A stretch of 64,000 nucleotides of DNA from CBDBUR01 sp965212075 (GCA_965212075.1 OZ243043.1:992001-1056000); one strand, 5' to 3'; shown: positions 1 through 9,156, numbered from the stretch's first letter. Made by a program: numbers and translations. Notes: a model not told the origin generated them from the letters alone.

Positions 1-1349
1 TTTTGAACATTGATGCCGATGAATGGCTGGATGTCCGCTTGATTGCAGAGATTCGCGCTCTGTTTGCAAATGGCGAGCCGCACAAACCGGTTTGGTGTTT
101 GCGCCGCGGCGATGTATATTTTGGCGACAGCCTTTTAAGGAAACACATGAATCTTGAGAATATGCCAAGGCTTTACGATCGCCGCAAATTGCGGTTTACA
201 CCGCAAGTGCTGCACACATCTGTGCCGCGCCCGAAAGGACAAACCGGCACGCTCAAAGGCGTGCTGCTGCACGCTCATGCGCGCAAAATTAGAGATATGA
301 TCGCCAAAGAAACCAATTACGCCCGCATCGGCATGAAGAAGAAGTCATTGCCTGTGTTGCTCGTTCGCCTATTCACGGATTTTCCGCAATGTTTTTTAAA
401 ACATTATTTCTTGCGCAATCATATTTTGGGCGGACAAAAGGGATTTATTTATTCTATGATCCGCGCCTATGTCCGTTTTTTGCGCACGGCTGCTGAGCTT
501 GATGAAAGGCTTGGCTGGCAAAAGAAAGAGACAATACGTTCAACACTTCTGCCCCGATCACAAGAGGCCAAGAAGACCGCTCAAAAAAAACTGCCGGTTT
601 CTGGCTTTATTGTTGCCCATAATGAGGCTGACCGCATTGGTCGTGGGCTGGCGTCCTTGCAGAATCTTGTCGAAGAGATCATCGTGGTGGATAGCGGCAG
701 CAAAGATCACACACAGGCGATTGCGCGCAGCTATGGCGCGCGCGTCATTGAGCAGCCTTGGCTGGGACATGGGCGGCAGAAACGTTTTGCTGAGGAGCAA
801 TGCCGCCATGACTGGCTGCTGAATCTTGATGCCGATGAGTGGCTCTCTCCGAAGCTGCAGCAAAGCATTCGCGCTCTATTCGCCGACGGCTTTCCTGAAA
901 AAGAGGCTTACGCTTTGAGGCGCTGCGATATTTATCATGGGCAGCGCTTGATCTGGCGGCATCAAAGAACGCACTCCTTTGTGCGCCTTTATAATAGAAC
1001 AAAAATGCGCTTTTCTAGCGATATGGTCATCGATACTGTTGAGACTGATGTGCGGCGCACAAAAAAACTGCGCGGCACTTTGTATCATCGAGCTGTGCGC
1101 AATTTCTGGCATTTGGCGGACAAAGAAAATAATTATTCCAGTTTGGATGCACAGCGAATCACAAAGCCGCTTTCAACATTAAGCTGGCGTCTTTGGGTGG
1201 AAATGCCGATTTTTTTCTTCAAGTTTTATATTGTGCGGCGATATTTTATGGGCGGGCTGAGGGGATTTTGTTATTCCATGATTTATAGTTTTGCGCGGTT
1301 TCAGCGCATCGCCAAACTTTTGGAGCGCGCGCCGCACTGGCAGCGATAA
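1..1349 (+). CDS. Tandem double GT2 glycosyltransferase (5' end outside window)
   Basis: The gene enters from the left edge in frame 3 and is incomplete at its N-terminus. The visible 448 residues hold two copies of a family 2 glycosyltransferase related to the WaaE/KdtX LPS-core type. Copy 1 is visible only from its DADEW metal/sugar-nucleotide motif (residues 4-8). Copy 2 is complete: it starts around residue 198 (VSGFIVAHNEADRIGRGL) and has VDSGSKDHT at 229-237 and DADEW at 276-280. Each copy ends in a matching tail with aromatic-rich membrane-associated segments (FLKHYFLRNHILGGQKGF and FFKFYIVRRYFMGGLRGF). The likely role is transfer of a sugar to LPS core or another surface glycan at the inner face of the cytoplasmic membrane. 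The donor and acceptor cannot be read. The next gene, also a glycosyltransferase, starts 5 bases downstream. Confidence 0.88.
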   Translation, partial: LNIDADEWLDVRLIAEIRALFANGEPHKPVWCLRRGDVYFGDSLLRKHMNLENMPRLYDRRKLRFTPQVLHTSVPRPKGQTGTLKGVLLHAHARKIRDMIAKETNYARIGMKKKSLPVLLVRLFTDFPQCFLKHYFLRNHILGGQKGFIYSMIRAYVRFLRTAAELDERLGWQKKETIRSTLLPRSQEAKKTAQKKLPVSGFIVAHNEADRIGRGLASLQNLVEEIIVVDSGSKDHTQAIARSYGARVIEQPWLGHGRQKRFAEEQCRHDWLLNLDADEWLSPKLQQSIRALFADGFPEKEAYALRRCDIYHGQRLIWRHQRTHSFVRLYNRTKMRFSSDMVIDTVETDVRRTKKLRGTLYHRAVRNFWHLADKENNYSSLDAQRITKPLSTLSWRLWVEMPIFFFKFYIVRRYFMGGLRGFCYSMIYSFARFQRIAKLLERAPHWQR

Positions 1350-1354
1350 CTTTA

Positions 1355-2125
1355 ATGGCGAACATTTTATGCATGAAATGGGGCAAAGCCTATGGCGCGG
1401 ATTATGTGAACATTCTCCACCGCGCGGTGCACAATCATATGGAGCGGCGGTTTCGCTTTATTTGCCTGACCGATGATCCGACGGGGCTGGATGACGGGAT
1501 AGAGGTTTTTCCGATCCCCGATATGAATCTGCCCGCTGCGCGCATTGCGCGTGGCGGCTGGCCGAAGCTCTGTGTGTTTGCGCCGGAGCTTTATGATATT
1601 CAAGGGCGGGTGCTGTTTTTGGATGTGGATATTGTCGTGACCGGCGGACTTGATGTCTTTTTTGAGCCCAATAAAGAGGGCGGCTTGCGGATAATTCGTG
1701 AATGGCTGCCGAAGCTGCAGCCTTTCGGAGGCAATTCGTCGGTCTTTGCGTTTGAAGTGGGTTCGCAGCAGCAGATTTATGAAGCCTTTATGGCGGATCA
1801 GCGCGCGGCATTTGCCGCATATCGCAATGAGCAGCGTTTCTTGTCTGCCCATGCGCGCGGACTGGATTATTGGCCATCTGGCCTGTGTTTGAGTTTCAAG
1901 AGCAGTCTGATGCGTCCGGTGCCGTTTAATTTCATCTTTGCGCCGCGCCGACCGCCGCCTGATGCGCGGGTGGTGGTTTTTCATGGCCAGCCTCTACCCG
2001 AGGAGGTCGGACAAAAAAAATGGTGGGGTCGCGGTCGGCGTCGAGGCCGCGCGCCAGTGCGCTGGGTGCGCGACAATTGGCAAAATTATCTCAGAAGTGA
2101 TAGGGAAAGGTTAGATAAAAACTGA
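1355..2125 (+). CDS. Glycosyltransferase-like protein with DVD motif
   Basis: This 256-residue protein has a GT-A-like pattern. N-terminal strands lead to RVLFLDVDIVV with a DVD motif at 90-92, and a C-terminal FHGQPLP segment holds a histidine of the sort that ligands the metal in GT8-like enzymes. A conserved FGGNSSVFAF follows the metal motif. It starts 5 bases after the tandem GT2 gene and its stop is immediately followed by the initiator tRNA. The two transferases probably form one operon for surface-glycan assembly. The exact GT family and sugar are not identifiable by eye. The C-terminus is strongly basic (WWGRGRRRGR), which may aid membrane attachment. Confidence 0.75.
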   Translation: MANILCMKWGKAYGADYVNILHRAVHNHMERRFRFICLTDDPTGLDDGIEVFPIPDMNLPAARIARGGWPKLCVFAPELYDIQGRVLFLDVDIVVTGGLDVFFEPNKEGGLRIIREWLPKLQPFGGNSSVFAFEVGSQQQIYEAFMADQRAAFAAYRNEQRFLSAHARGLDYWPSGLCLSFKSSLMRPVPFNFIFAPRRPPPDARVVVFHGQPLPEEVGQKKWWGRGRRRGRAPVRWVRDNWQNYLRSDRERLDKN

Positions 2126-2202
<77 letters not shown>

Positions 2203-2285
2203 GTTTGAAACCCGCTGGGCGAAGAAAAGCCTCACGCCTGAATATTTGGCGTAATGGAATTAACCGATCATCTTAATCTATCATC

Positions 2286-3161
2286 TTAATTGATCATCAT
2301 CGTAGGCGCTTCTTCTATCAATGTGTTTTCTATTGCGCCGAGCTTTTCAATGTCTACACGCACTTTATCCCCCGCCTTAAGAAATTGGATCGGATTCATC
2401 GCAGCCCCTACGCCATCTGGGGTTCCGGTAAAAATAACATCACCCGGCTCTAGGGTCATCGCTTTGGTAAGCTCTTCAATTTGTGCAAAACAATCAAAGA
2501 TCAAATGTTTCGTATTTGAGTTTTGACGCCGTTCGCCATTAACAAAGCATTGAAGAGCAAGATTATGCGGATCACCAACTTCATCAGCGGTGGTGAGCGC
2601 TGGCCCTATAGGGCCGTGCGTATCAAAGCTTTTTCCAATCGTAAATTGTCCTGTTCGCATTTGCCAATCGCGCACAGAGACGTCATTACCGCAGCAATAA
2701 CCCGCAATCACTTTATGCGCCTGATCGCGGGGCACGTGGCGGGCGCGCTTTCCGATGATTAAGCATAGCTCAGCTTCATAATCAATAAAATCAGAGACAG
2801 CGGGCTTGAGAATGCTCGCATGGGGACCGACAATGCTTGTCGGCGATTTACTAAACCAAATCTGATGCTGCGGTGTTTCCCGCCCTGTTTCAGCAATATG
2901 GTCGGCATAGTTTAGCCCGATCGCCATTACTTTGCGCGGGGACATCACCGGCGCTTCCAAAACAACTTCTTTTAAGTCAAGTGTGGCAGGCTTGTTTCCA
3001 ATGATCTGTTGTGCTTTTGCCATTGCAGAATCGCCTGCTTCAAGAAAAGCAATCATTTGCTTTGGCAATTCAGGCGCTAGGGCAGAAAAATCTATGATGC
3101 CCGCTTCGGTTAATGCGCCAATGCGCGTGTGATCTTCATGCGTAAAAGTGACAAGCTTCAT
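2286..3161 (-). CDS. Fumarylacetoacetate hydrolase family protein
   Basis: The 291-residue protein belongs to the FAH superfamily, metal-dependent enzymes that cleave or hydrate 2-oxo acids and acylpyruvates. The metal ligands are visible: E129 and E131 in DYEAEL, and D160 in GNDVS. It also has GLNYADH (82-88) and the FTGTPDGVG loop (244-252). The N-terminal 70-residue domain (LVTFTHEDHTRIGALTEAG) is the usual small domain of this family. I chose the ATG at 3161 because homologous sequence begins there; the frame stays open upstream into the previous gene. It lies 4 bases downstream of the YghU-like gene and is probably cotranscribed. No strong Shine-Dalgarno is seen, which suggests translational coupling. 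The substrate is unknown; this family includes many ring-cleavage-pathway hydrolases. Confidence 0.9.
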   Translation of the reverse strand: MKLVTFTHEDHTRIGALTEAGIIDFSALAPELPKQMIAFLEAGDSAMAKAQQIIGNKPATLDLKEVVLEAPVMSPRKVMAIGLNYADHIAETGRETPQHQIWFSKSPTSIVGPHASILKPAVSDFIDYEAELCLIIGKRARHVPRDQAHKVIAGYCCGNDVSVRDWQMRTGQFTIGKSFDTHGPIGPALTTADEVGDPHNLALQCFVNGERRQNSNTKHLIFDCFAQIEELTKAMTLEPGDVIFTGTPDGVGAAMNPIQFLKAGDKVRVDIEKLGAIENTLIEEAPTMMIN

Positions 3162-3165
3162 AAGA

Positions 3166-4104
3166 TTAACGCGCGTTTTGAATCTTGTCCTGCGTTTTGG
3201 TTTCAAAATCTTTTGCATCATGCCGCTCGTGCAGCTGCGTTTCAGGTGCGCCGAAAGCACGATTGACCATGCGTCCGCGTTTGACCGCCTCTCGTTTTGC
3301 GATCCGCCTGCTCCACCGCCCGACATTCGTATAAGTATGCGCTTCGAGAAATTCGGCGGCGTCGTAAACGGCGTTGGCCAAAATCGCTCCATACCAGGGC
3401 CAAATCGCCATGTCGGCGATTGAATATTCATCGCCGGCCATATATTTATTTTTCGCCAGATGCTGATCTAGCACGTCGAGCTGCCGTTTGACTTCCATCG
3501 CGAATCTGTCGATCGCATATTTGATTTTGACCGGCGCGTAAGCATAAAAATGGCCGAAACCGCCTCCCAGATAGGGCGCGCTGCCCATCTGCCAGAAAAG
3601 CCATGACAGACATTCCGTGCGCTTCTTATGATCCTTCGGCAAAAAGGCATCAAATTTTTCTGCGAGGTAAAGCAGAATGGCGCCGGACTCAAAAACGCGT
3701 GTCGGCTTTTTGGTGCTGCGATCCAGCAGCGCCGGAATTTTGGAGTTCGGATTGATGGCGACAAAGCCGCTGCCGAACTGATCGCCGGTGCCGATATTGA
3801 TCAGCCAAGCATCATATTCCGCACCGCGATGACCCAGTGCCAGCAGCTCCTCAAGCATCATTGTGACCTTCACCCCATTGGGGGTCGCCAGCGAATAGAG
3901 CTGCAGCGGATGTTTGCCGATCGGCAATTTCTTTTTGTGCGCAGCACCCGCCGTCGGGCGGTTGATGCTCGCAAACCTGCCGCCGCTTTCCTCATCCCAC
4001 TTCCAGACTTTCGGCGGGATATATTCATCTTTTTTGCCGGTTTTTTTTGTAGTTTTTTTGCCAGTTTTTTTAATGGCTTTTTTAATGATTTTTTTATTCG
4101 TCAT
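3166..4104 (-). CDS. yghU: YghU-like glutathione S-transferase
   Basis: This 312-residue cytosolic GST of the YghU/disulfide-bond-oxidoreductase type uses glutathione for thiol-disulfide exchange or peroxide reduction. The thioredoxin-fold domain carries TPNG (74-77), the GDQFGSGFVAINPNSKIPAL-type segment and ESGAI (139-143). The all-helical C-terminal domain includes GGGFGHFYAYAP. An unusual N-terminal extension (about residues 1-25) is nearly all Lys/Thr/Gly (KKAIKKTGKKTTKKTGKK); it could bind nucleic acid or anionic surfaces, or be an unstructured tail, and is not part of the fold. A GTCCTT-type weak ribosome site precedes the ATG. The FAH-family gene follows 4 bases later. Confidence 0.9.
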   Translation of the reverse strand: MTNKKIIKKAIKKTGKKTTKKTGKKDEYIPPKVWKWDEESGGRFASINRPTAGAAHKKKLPIGKHPLQLYSLATPNGVKVTMMLEELLALGHRGAEYDAWLINIGTGDQFGSGFVAINPNSKIPALLDRSTKKPTRVFESGAILLYLAEKFDAFLPKDHKKRTECLSWLFWQMGSAPYLGGGFGHFYAYAPVKIKYAIDRFAMEVKRQLDVLDQHLAKNKYMAGDEYSIADMAIWPWYGAILANAVYDAAEFLEAHTYTNVGRWSRRIAKREAVKRGRMVNRAFGAPETQLHERHDAKDFETKTQDKIQNAR

Positions 4105-4187
4105 TTATTTGTCCTTCCATTATTTTTCCTTCCATGTGATGGCAATCCTATAATCATAACGTTGAACCAAGTCTGTTGCAAAAGCTA

Positions 4188-4655
4188 TTATTCCTGCTTT
4201 CTCGGCGGCATGATGGAGAGCAAAAGCATCACCACAGCAAGGATGGCAAGCGGTATGTTCCCGACAGCCCCTGGTGCCGTGTCTACCGTTTCAATAGACT
4301 TGAATTGAGAAATGGCAAAGCGCCCAACATATTCCACGAAAGTCAGCAAATAGAGCGCGGGTATCAGCGACCGGTAGCGGATCGCACTGATCAGGTAAAG
4401 TATGCCGATCAGAAGCTGCGACAGCCCCCACACGGCGAAAATGGCGATAACCGCTTTCGTGCCTCCCGCGGTGTAGGTATCAAGCGGGATCGTCGCAATG
4501 GACTGCGCGCCGCCATCGGGCACGGCTATGTGCACGATGCTGCGCCCAAGCGTCATCACGGTCAGCAGGTAAAAGACATAAAGGGCGATCTTCTGGCCCG
4601 GAAACTCATTCGTAATGGCTGCCGGAAACAGAAGATTAAAATTGAAGTTGTTCAT
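4188..4655 (-). CDS. Four-helix membrane protein of unknown function
   Basis: A 155-residue protein with about four hydrophobic segments (roughly residues 23-43, 67-92, 97-115 and 132-150). Polar loops contain DGGAQSIATIPLDTYTAGG between helices 1 and 2. No catalytic motif is evident and I do not recognise the family. I chose the ATG at 4655 because GAGGTGAGG lies just upstream; a GTG nine bases further out is possible. It follows the SDR gene at 4711-5469 and is probably cotranscribed. The junction consists of a 14-bp tandem repeat. Confidence 0.7.
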   Translation of the reverse strand: MNNFNFNLLFPAAITNEFPGQKIALYVFYLLTVMTLGRSIVHIAVPDGGAQSIATIPLDTYTAGGTKAVIAIFAVWGLSQLLIGILYLISAIRYRSLIPALYLLTFVEYVGRFAISQFKSIETVDTAPGAVGNIPLAILAVVMLLLSIMPPRKQE

Positions 4656-4666
4656 TGTCCTCACCT

Positions 4667-4721
4667 CTTTAATGATTCCGCTTTAATGATTCCGCTTTAA
4701 TGATTCCGCTTTAATGATTCC
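4667..4721. repeat. 14-bp tandem repeat between SDR and membrane-protein genes
   Basis: Four head-to-tail copies (the last is 13 bases) of CTTTAATGATTCCG on the plus strand. On the coding strand each copy contains the SDR gene's terminal codons (Asn-His-stop). The stop-codon region has therefore been duplicated three times into the spacer before the next gene's ribosome site. Copies are perfect, pointing to recent slippage. Confidence 0.95.
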
Positions 4722-5469
4722 ACCAAGGTAAATCCGAAAAGGAGCGGAAGTCAAGCTCGTGAGTCCAACTGGATCGATGCTGTTGCGATAAATGAAAATA
4801 AGTTTCGGCGAGTTTGGGCGGCTGCAGCAGACCATCTGCCGCGCCGCGCGTCTGGCGCAATTCCTGAAATCGCTCCGCCCCTAACATTTTGCCGAGCGTG
4901 TCAGGCGCATCCACCGCGCCGTCAATCAGAATGTGCGCGACATGAATGCCCTTCGGCGCAAACTCGGCATTGAGCGTCTGGCAGAGCATCCGCCGTCCGC
5001 CCATTGCTGCGGCGTGAGAATGTTGCCCTCTATTTCCGCGCACCGCCGCCGTCGCCGAAGTCACGAGGATCGTGCCATGTCCGCGCGCCTCCATTAACGG
5101 GCAGACAGAGGAGGCAAGCCGGAACAGCGCAAAGGTCGCCATGCGCCAGCCCATCTCAAACATTTTATAAGTCGTGCTGATCAGCGGTCGGTCGCCGATC
5201 TGCGCACCGAGATTGAAAACCATTGTGTCAATCGGCCCGATCTTTTCAATTTCGGGGATCAGATTTTCAATGCTGTTTTCCTCAACCGCGTTGAGCATAT
5301 GGCCTGACGCGGAGCCTCCTGTGGCTTCAATCTCAGCGACGAGCCTGTCGAGGCCTTCCTGATCCGTGCGTCGGCACAGAGCCGCATGATATCCTTCCTG
5401 CGAAAATTTTTTGCCGACATTGCCTCCAATGCCAGCACCAGCGCCGATGACTAAACAGATGGGCTTCAT
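4711..5469 (-). CDS. SDR-family protein lacking the catalytic Tyr/Lys
   Basis: The 252-residue protein has the short-chain dehydrogenase fold: an NAD(P)-binding GAGAGIGG at 9-16 and an NLGA segment at 86-89. The active-site YxxxK position reads HAAAM (H152, M156), so both the catalytic Tyr and Lys appear to be absent. The C-terminus SSWTHELDFRSFSDLPWW matches the end of the SDR at 19732-20457 (WTHEIDLRPF), so the two are paralogues of one subfamily. A strong AAGGAGG five bases upstream supports the ATG at 5469. It may bind a cofactor or ligand without classical oxidoreductase chemistry. It is divergent from the gene at 5567. Confidence 0.85.
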   Translation of the reverse strand: MKPICLVIGAGAGIGGNVGKKFSQEGYHAALCRRTDQEGLDRLVAEIEATGGSASGHMLNAVEENSIENLIPEIEKIGPIDTMVFNLGAQIGDRPLISTTYKMFEMGWRMATFALFRLASSVCPLMEARGHGTILVTSATAAVRGNRGQHSHAAAMGGRRMLCQTLNAEFAPKGIHVAHILIDGAVDAPDTLGKMLGAERFQELRQTRGAADGLLQPPKLAETYFHLSQQHRSSWTHELDFRSFSDLPWWNH

Positions 5470-5500
5470 GCTGATCCTCCTTCCATTAGAATATCCAATT

Positions 5501-5529
5501 TTGTCAAAGATACCATAAATTGCTATAAT
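5501..5529 (+). promoter_or_regulatory. Sigma70-type promoter for the hotdog/ligase unit
   Basis: TTGTCA at 5501-5506, a 17-base spacer, then TATAAT at 5524-5529. This close fit to the housekeeping consensus points at the gene starting at 5567. The expected transcript start is near 5536, giving a leader of about 30 bases. Confidence 0.7.
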
Positions 5530-5566
5530 CAAAAATGACAGGTAATCAAAAATCTCGCAAATTTTT

Positions 5567-6379
5567 ATGCTAAAACAAAAACTGGAAATTATATCTGGCG
5601 AACAGCAATCTGATCTGTGCAGAAGAATCGCATTCATTGGCGCTGCCGATCCCGTATTCCTTGCCCGCGCGGACAATATAGCTTTGGCCATTCTCAATAA
5701 TGAATTTGCTGCATCAAAGGCGGCGATCGCAAGCATATTGGACCAGCTTGCGAGCAACGCCATTTGGCTTGAGCACGGATTGCGGCAAGCTCACGCCACG
5801 CTCAACATTGAGCTCAGTTTTTTGGAAACTCCCGATGGCGCGCCGGTTGAGCTGTCTGCAGAGGCGATTTCAGTCAAAGACAATTTTGCGCATATCGGCA
5901 TCGCCGCGCACCGGCAGACAGGCCGCGCATTGATCGCACATGGCTTTGCTAATTTTTTGATCGGCAGCCTGCCCGGAGGCCGTGCGGACATCCCCTCCTT
6001 TGATTCTGAGCGGATGATCTGTGCGCCGAAGCCTTTCGGGCTTGAGCAAAGCTTTGCCGATTGGCTGGGACTCAAGGAAAAGGACATGACGCTTCCCTTT
6101 GCCGATCATCTGGTTGGCCTGCCCTGTCCGCCGACCCTGCATGGCGGCGTTGTGATCGCCGCGCTGATCCTTGCTGCGCAGCATCATGTTAAAGGCAAAG
6201 AAGACCTGCGTTTGAAAAACATTTCCGTTGAATATCTGCGTTCAGGCATAGACCAGACGACGCATCTAGAAGCCGTGACGATCCGTCCGGGGCGGCGCTC
6301 TTACGGCGTGCGCATTGACGCCTTCCAGCAAAAAAGCGCGCGGCATATCGCTTCAGCGCTTGCGCGGTTCACGCGATAG
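5567..6379 (+). CDS. Double-hotdog thioesterase-like protein
   Basis: A 270-residue protein. The C-terminal half has the PaaI-like hotdog signature FADHLVGL followed by PPTLHGGVVIAAL (188-200), where the HGG turn caps the central helix that binds an acyl-CoA. The N-terminal half (about 76-135: LNIELSFLETP, ISVKDNFAHIGIAAHRQTGRAL) resembles a second, more diverged hotdog. The likely role is hydrolysis or binding of an acyl-CoA thioester in the cytoplasm. This fits the acyl-CoA ligase 86 bases downstream. A near-consensus promoter lies upstream, but no clear Shine-Dalgarno precedes the ATG, so the exact start is uncertain. Confidence 0.72.
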   Translation: MLKQKLEIISGEQQSDLCRRIAFIGAADPVFLARADNIALAILNNEFAASKAAIASILDQLASNAIWLEHGLRQAHATLNIELSFLETPDGAPVELSAEAISVKDNFAHIGIAAHRQTGRALIAHGFANFLIGSLPGGRADIPSFDSERMICAPKPFGLEQSFADWLGLKEKDMTLPFADHLVGLPCPPTLHGGVVIAALILAAQHHVKGKEDLRLKNISVEYLRSGIDQTTHLEAVTIRPGRRSYGVRIDAFQQKSARHIASALARFTR

Positions 6380-6465
6380 GTGAGCCAACCTGTTGAAGTC
6401 TATGCGAAAGACGGGTAATATAAAGGCAGCCATTTTGGGGAAAAAACATAGGGGAGGACGTTCTC

Positions 6466-8034
6466 ATGAAAGAGCTTATTTATCATCGTTCTTATCTGTC
6501 GGCGCTGAATTATTACGCTAACAGCACTTTAATCGTGGATGGCGACTATCAGGCCACGTTCGCCGACCATGGCGACCGCGTTCTGCGCCTGTGCCGCGCG
6601 ATGAAAGAAACGCTGAAACTCAAAAAAGAAGATCGGTTTGCGGTTTTGGCGGTGAACTCTCATCAATATGTGGAGCTTTATCATGCGGCGTTTCTTGGCG
6701 CCTCTATCATCAACCCGCTCAATCTGCGCTTAGCGCCGAAGGAGCTCAATTACATCATCCGCGATTGCGATGCCAAGATCGTCTTTGTTGATCAGTTTTT
6801 TGCGAAACTTTTGCATGAAGCGCGTCAGGCTGAGGCGGGGTCGCCGATTGAACATATCGTTATGATCGGTGAAGGCGACGGCCCTCATGACATTAAATAC
6901 GAAGAGATGATCGCCGCCGCCGAGCCCGAACTGCCTCCGGAAACCGAAGAGGATGATATCGCCGTGCTGATGTATACCGGTGGCACGACCGGTCTGCCTA
7001 AAGGCGTCGTGACGACGCAGCGCGCGCAAATGCTCAACTGCTATCATTTCCAGATGGGCGACACCCATTTCGCGCAAGATGACGTCACTTTGATTCAGAC
7101 GCCGATTTTTCATGCGGCGTCCATTGTGGCAACGATTGGCACGCCGGTTTCGGGCGCGAAATTGGTGACGGTGCCGATGTTTGACCCCGCCCTTGTTCTT
7201 GACGTGATCGAGCGCCATAAAGTGACGTCGACGGTCATGGTGCCGACGATGGTCGGCATGATGTTGAACGATCCGCATTATGATCCTAAGAAGCTCGCGA
7301 GCATGAGGGCATTGGTCTATGGCGCCTCGCCGATGCCGGAGGCCGTTTTGAATCGTCTGATGAGCGATCTGCCGAACACGGCTTTGCTGCAGGGCTATGG
7401 CATGACCGAGGTGTGCTCTTTGCTGACTTTGCTGTCGGGCGACGATCATTTTGCGGGCAATCCGCGCTTGCGCTCGGTGGGGCGCGCGGTGCCGGGTGCT
7501 GAAATCAGCATTCAAAACGAAGACGGCGAGATTCTACCGACGGGTGAAATCGGCGAAGTCTGCGCGCGCACCGGCAATCTGATGCGCGAATATTGGAACA
7601 AAAAAGAAGCTACCCAAGAGGCGTTTCGCGGCGGCTGGTATCATTCGGGCGATGCCGGCTATCTGGACGAAGACGGTTATCTATTTTTGGTGGATCGCGT
7701 CAAGGATATGATCATTTCGGGCGGCGAGAATATTTATTCCAGCGAGGTGGAGAGCGCGATTTCAACGCATCCCGATGTGCTGCAAGTTGCGGTGATCGGC
7801 ATTCCCGATGATAAATGGGGCGAAGCGGTTCATGCGGTCATCGTCCCGCGCGAGAGCGCAGCACCTGACGAGCAAGCGATCATTGACCATGCGCGCGCGA
7901 GCATTGCCAGTTATAAGGTGCCGAAATCGGTTTCTTTCAGAAAAGATCCCCTGCCGCTTTCAGGCGCGATGAAGGTGCTCAAACGCGAACTGCGCGCGCC
8001 GTTCTGGGAGGGGCGCGATAAATCAATCGCTTAA
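6466..8034 (+). CDS. Acyl-CoA ligase (AMP-binding, ANL superfamily)
   Basis: The 522-residue protein activates a carboxylic acid to the acyl-adenylate and then to the CoA thioester. The P-loop-like YTGGTTGLPKG sits at 170-180. GYGMTE at 310-315 contacts AMP, and YHSGD at 392-396 contains the ribose-binding Asp. The C-terminal domain ends with SGAMKVLKREL, carrying the catalytic Lys. Length and motifs match long-chain or aromatic fatty-acid CoA ligases. The substrate cannot be set from the sequence. An AGGGGAGGA ribosome site lies just before the ATG. It probably acts with the upstream hotdog protein, and the OYE gene converges on it. Confidence 0.93.
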   Translation: MKELIYHRSYLSALNYYANSTLIVDGDYQATFADHGDRVLRLCRAMKETLKLKKEDRFAVLAVNSHQYVELYHAAFLGASIINPLNLRLAPKELNYIIRDCDAKIVFVDQFFAKLLHEARQAEAGSPIEHIVMIGEGDGPHDIKYEEMIAAAEPELPPETEEDDIAVLMYTGGTTGLPKGVVTTQRAQMLNCYHFQMGDTHFAQDDVTLIQTPIFHAASIVATIGTPVSGAKLVTVPMFDPALVLDVIERHKVTSTVMVPTMVGMMLNDPHYDPKKLASMRALVYGASPMPEAVLNRLMSDLPNTALLQGYGMTEVCSLLTLLSGDDHFAGNPRLRSVGRAVPGAEISIQNEDGEILPTGEIGEVCARTGNLMREYWNKKEATQEAFRGGWYHSGDAGYLDEDGYLFLVDRVKDMIISGGENIYSSEVESAISTHPDVLQVAVIGIPDDKWGEAVHAVIVPRESAAPDEQAIIDHARASIASYKVPKSVSFRKDPLPLSGAMKVLKRELRAPFWEGRDKSIA

Positions 8035-8052
8035 CTGCTGCTTAAATTGCGC

Positions 8053-9156
8053 TCATTCAGCTGCGTCTGTTTGCCCCTGCTCCATCGTCGGATAGTCAAT
8101 ATAGCCTTTCGGCCCCGGCGCATACCAAGTTTTGATGTTGTCCTCGTTGAGCGCAGCACCTTTTTCAAACCGCGCGACCAGATCGGGGTTGGCGATATAG
8201 GGCCGCCCAAAGGAGATCGCATCGGCGTCATTGTTGGCGAGCGTCGCCATGCCGCGTTCAAACCCGTAATCGCTGTTTAAGATCAAAACGCCCGCATAGA
8301 CTTTGCGCATCGCTGGTGCGATCGGCGGGTGTTCGGCCTTGCCAAAGGAGCCCTCCCGAGGCGGCTCGCGCAGTTCAAGCGACATAATGCCGAGCCTGTC
8401 GAGCAAGGCGGCGGCCATCGGAAAAATCTTTTGTGGGTTGCTGTCATTAGCGCCTTGCGCCTCGCCATTGGGCGAGAGGCGCACCGAAACCCGCTCCCTG
8501 CCCCAAATCTCTATCAGGCGCTCGACGACCTCACCGAGCAGGCGGATGCGGTTTTCCGCCGCGCCACCATAATCATCTTCGCGAAAATTACAATTGTCGC
8601 GGATGAATTGATCAATCAAATAGCCATTCGCCGCATGGAGCTGCACGCCATCAAATCCGGCTTTTTTTGCATTTTGCGCGGCATGGCCATAATCATCAAT
8701 GATGCGGGGGATTTCATCTCGTGCGAGCGCGCGCGCTTGGTCATAGGGGCGGCGCTCTCCGTTGAGGCGCGTATGTCCGGAAGCCTGCGTCGCCGATGAC
8801 GAAACCGGCGGCTTGCCGTCATTCATCGTCTGCGGCACGAGACGTCCCATATGCCAAAGCTGGCTGATGAAACGTCCACCAGCCTGATGGACTTCGCCGA
8901 CGATTTTTTTCCACGCCTCAACATGCCGATCCCGCCAGATGCCCGGTGCCCCCTGCGCGCCGAGTCCTTCGCGGCTGATGCCGGTTGCCTCAGAGATGAG
9001 CAGGCCAGCACGCGCCCTTTGCCGATAATATTCACCCATCATCGGCACCGGCGTATGCGTTTTATCGGCGCGCAGACGAGTCAGCGGCGCCATAAAAATT
9101 CGGTTCGGTGCCTCAATCGCACCGATTTTGATCGGATCAAACAGAGTTTCCGGCAT
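8053..9156 (-). CDS. nemA: Old Yellow Enzyme-family ene-reductase
   Basis: A 367-residue FMN-dependent alkene reductase that reduces activated C=C bonds or nitro/nitrate esters with NAD(P)H. The TIM barrel shows APLTR (23-27), SQLWHMGR around 98-105, and HAANGYLIDQF with H174, N177 and Y179, the classical substrate-anion pocket and proton donor. DDYGGAAENRIRLL (194-207) is the family signature. The C-terminus has ISFGRPYIANPDL, the FMN-phosphate region. It is convergent with the ligase gene, 18 bases between stops. It may detoxify electrophiles; the physiological substrate is unknown. Confidence 0.93.
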   Translation of the reverse strand: MPETLFDPIKIGAIEAPNRIFMAPLTRLRADKTHTPVPMMGEYYRQRARAGLLISEATGISREGLGAQGAPGIWRDRHVEAWKKIVGEVHQAGGRFISQLWHMGRLVPQTMNDGKPPVSSSATQASGHTRLNGERRPYDQARALARDEIPRIIDDYGHAAQNAKKAGFDGVQLHAANGYLIDQFIRDNCNFREDDYGGAAENRIRLLGEVVERLIEIWGRERVSVRLSPNGEAQGANDSNPQKIFPMAAALLDRLGIMSLELREPPREGSFGKAEHPPIAPAMRKVYAGVLILNSDYGFERGMATLANNDADAISFGRPYIANPDLVARFEKGAALNEDNIKTWYAPGPKGYIDYPTMEQGQTDAAE

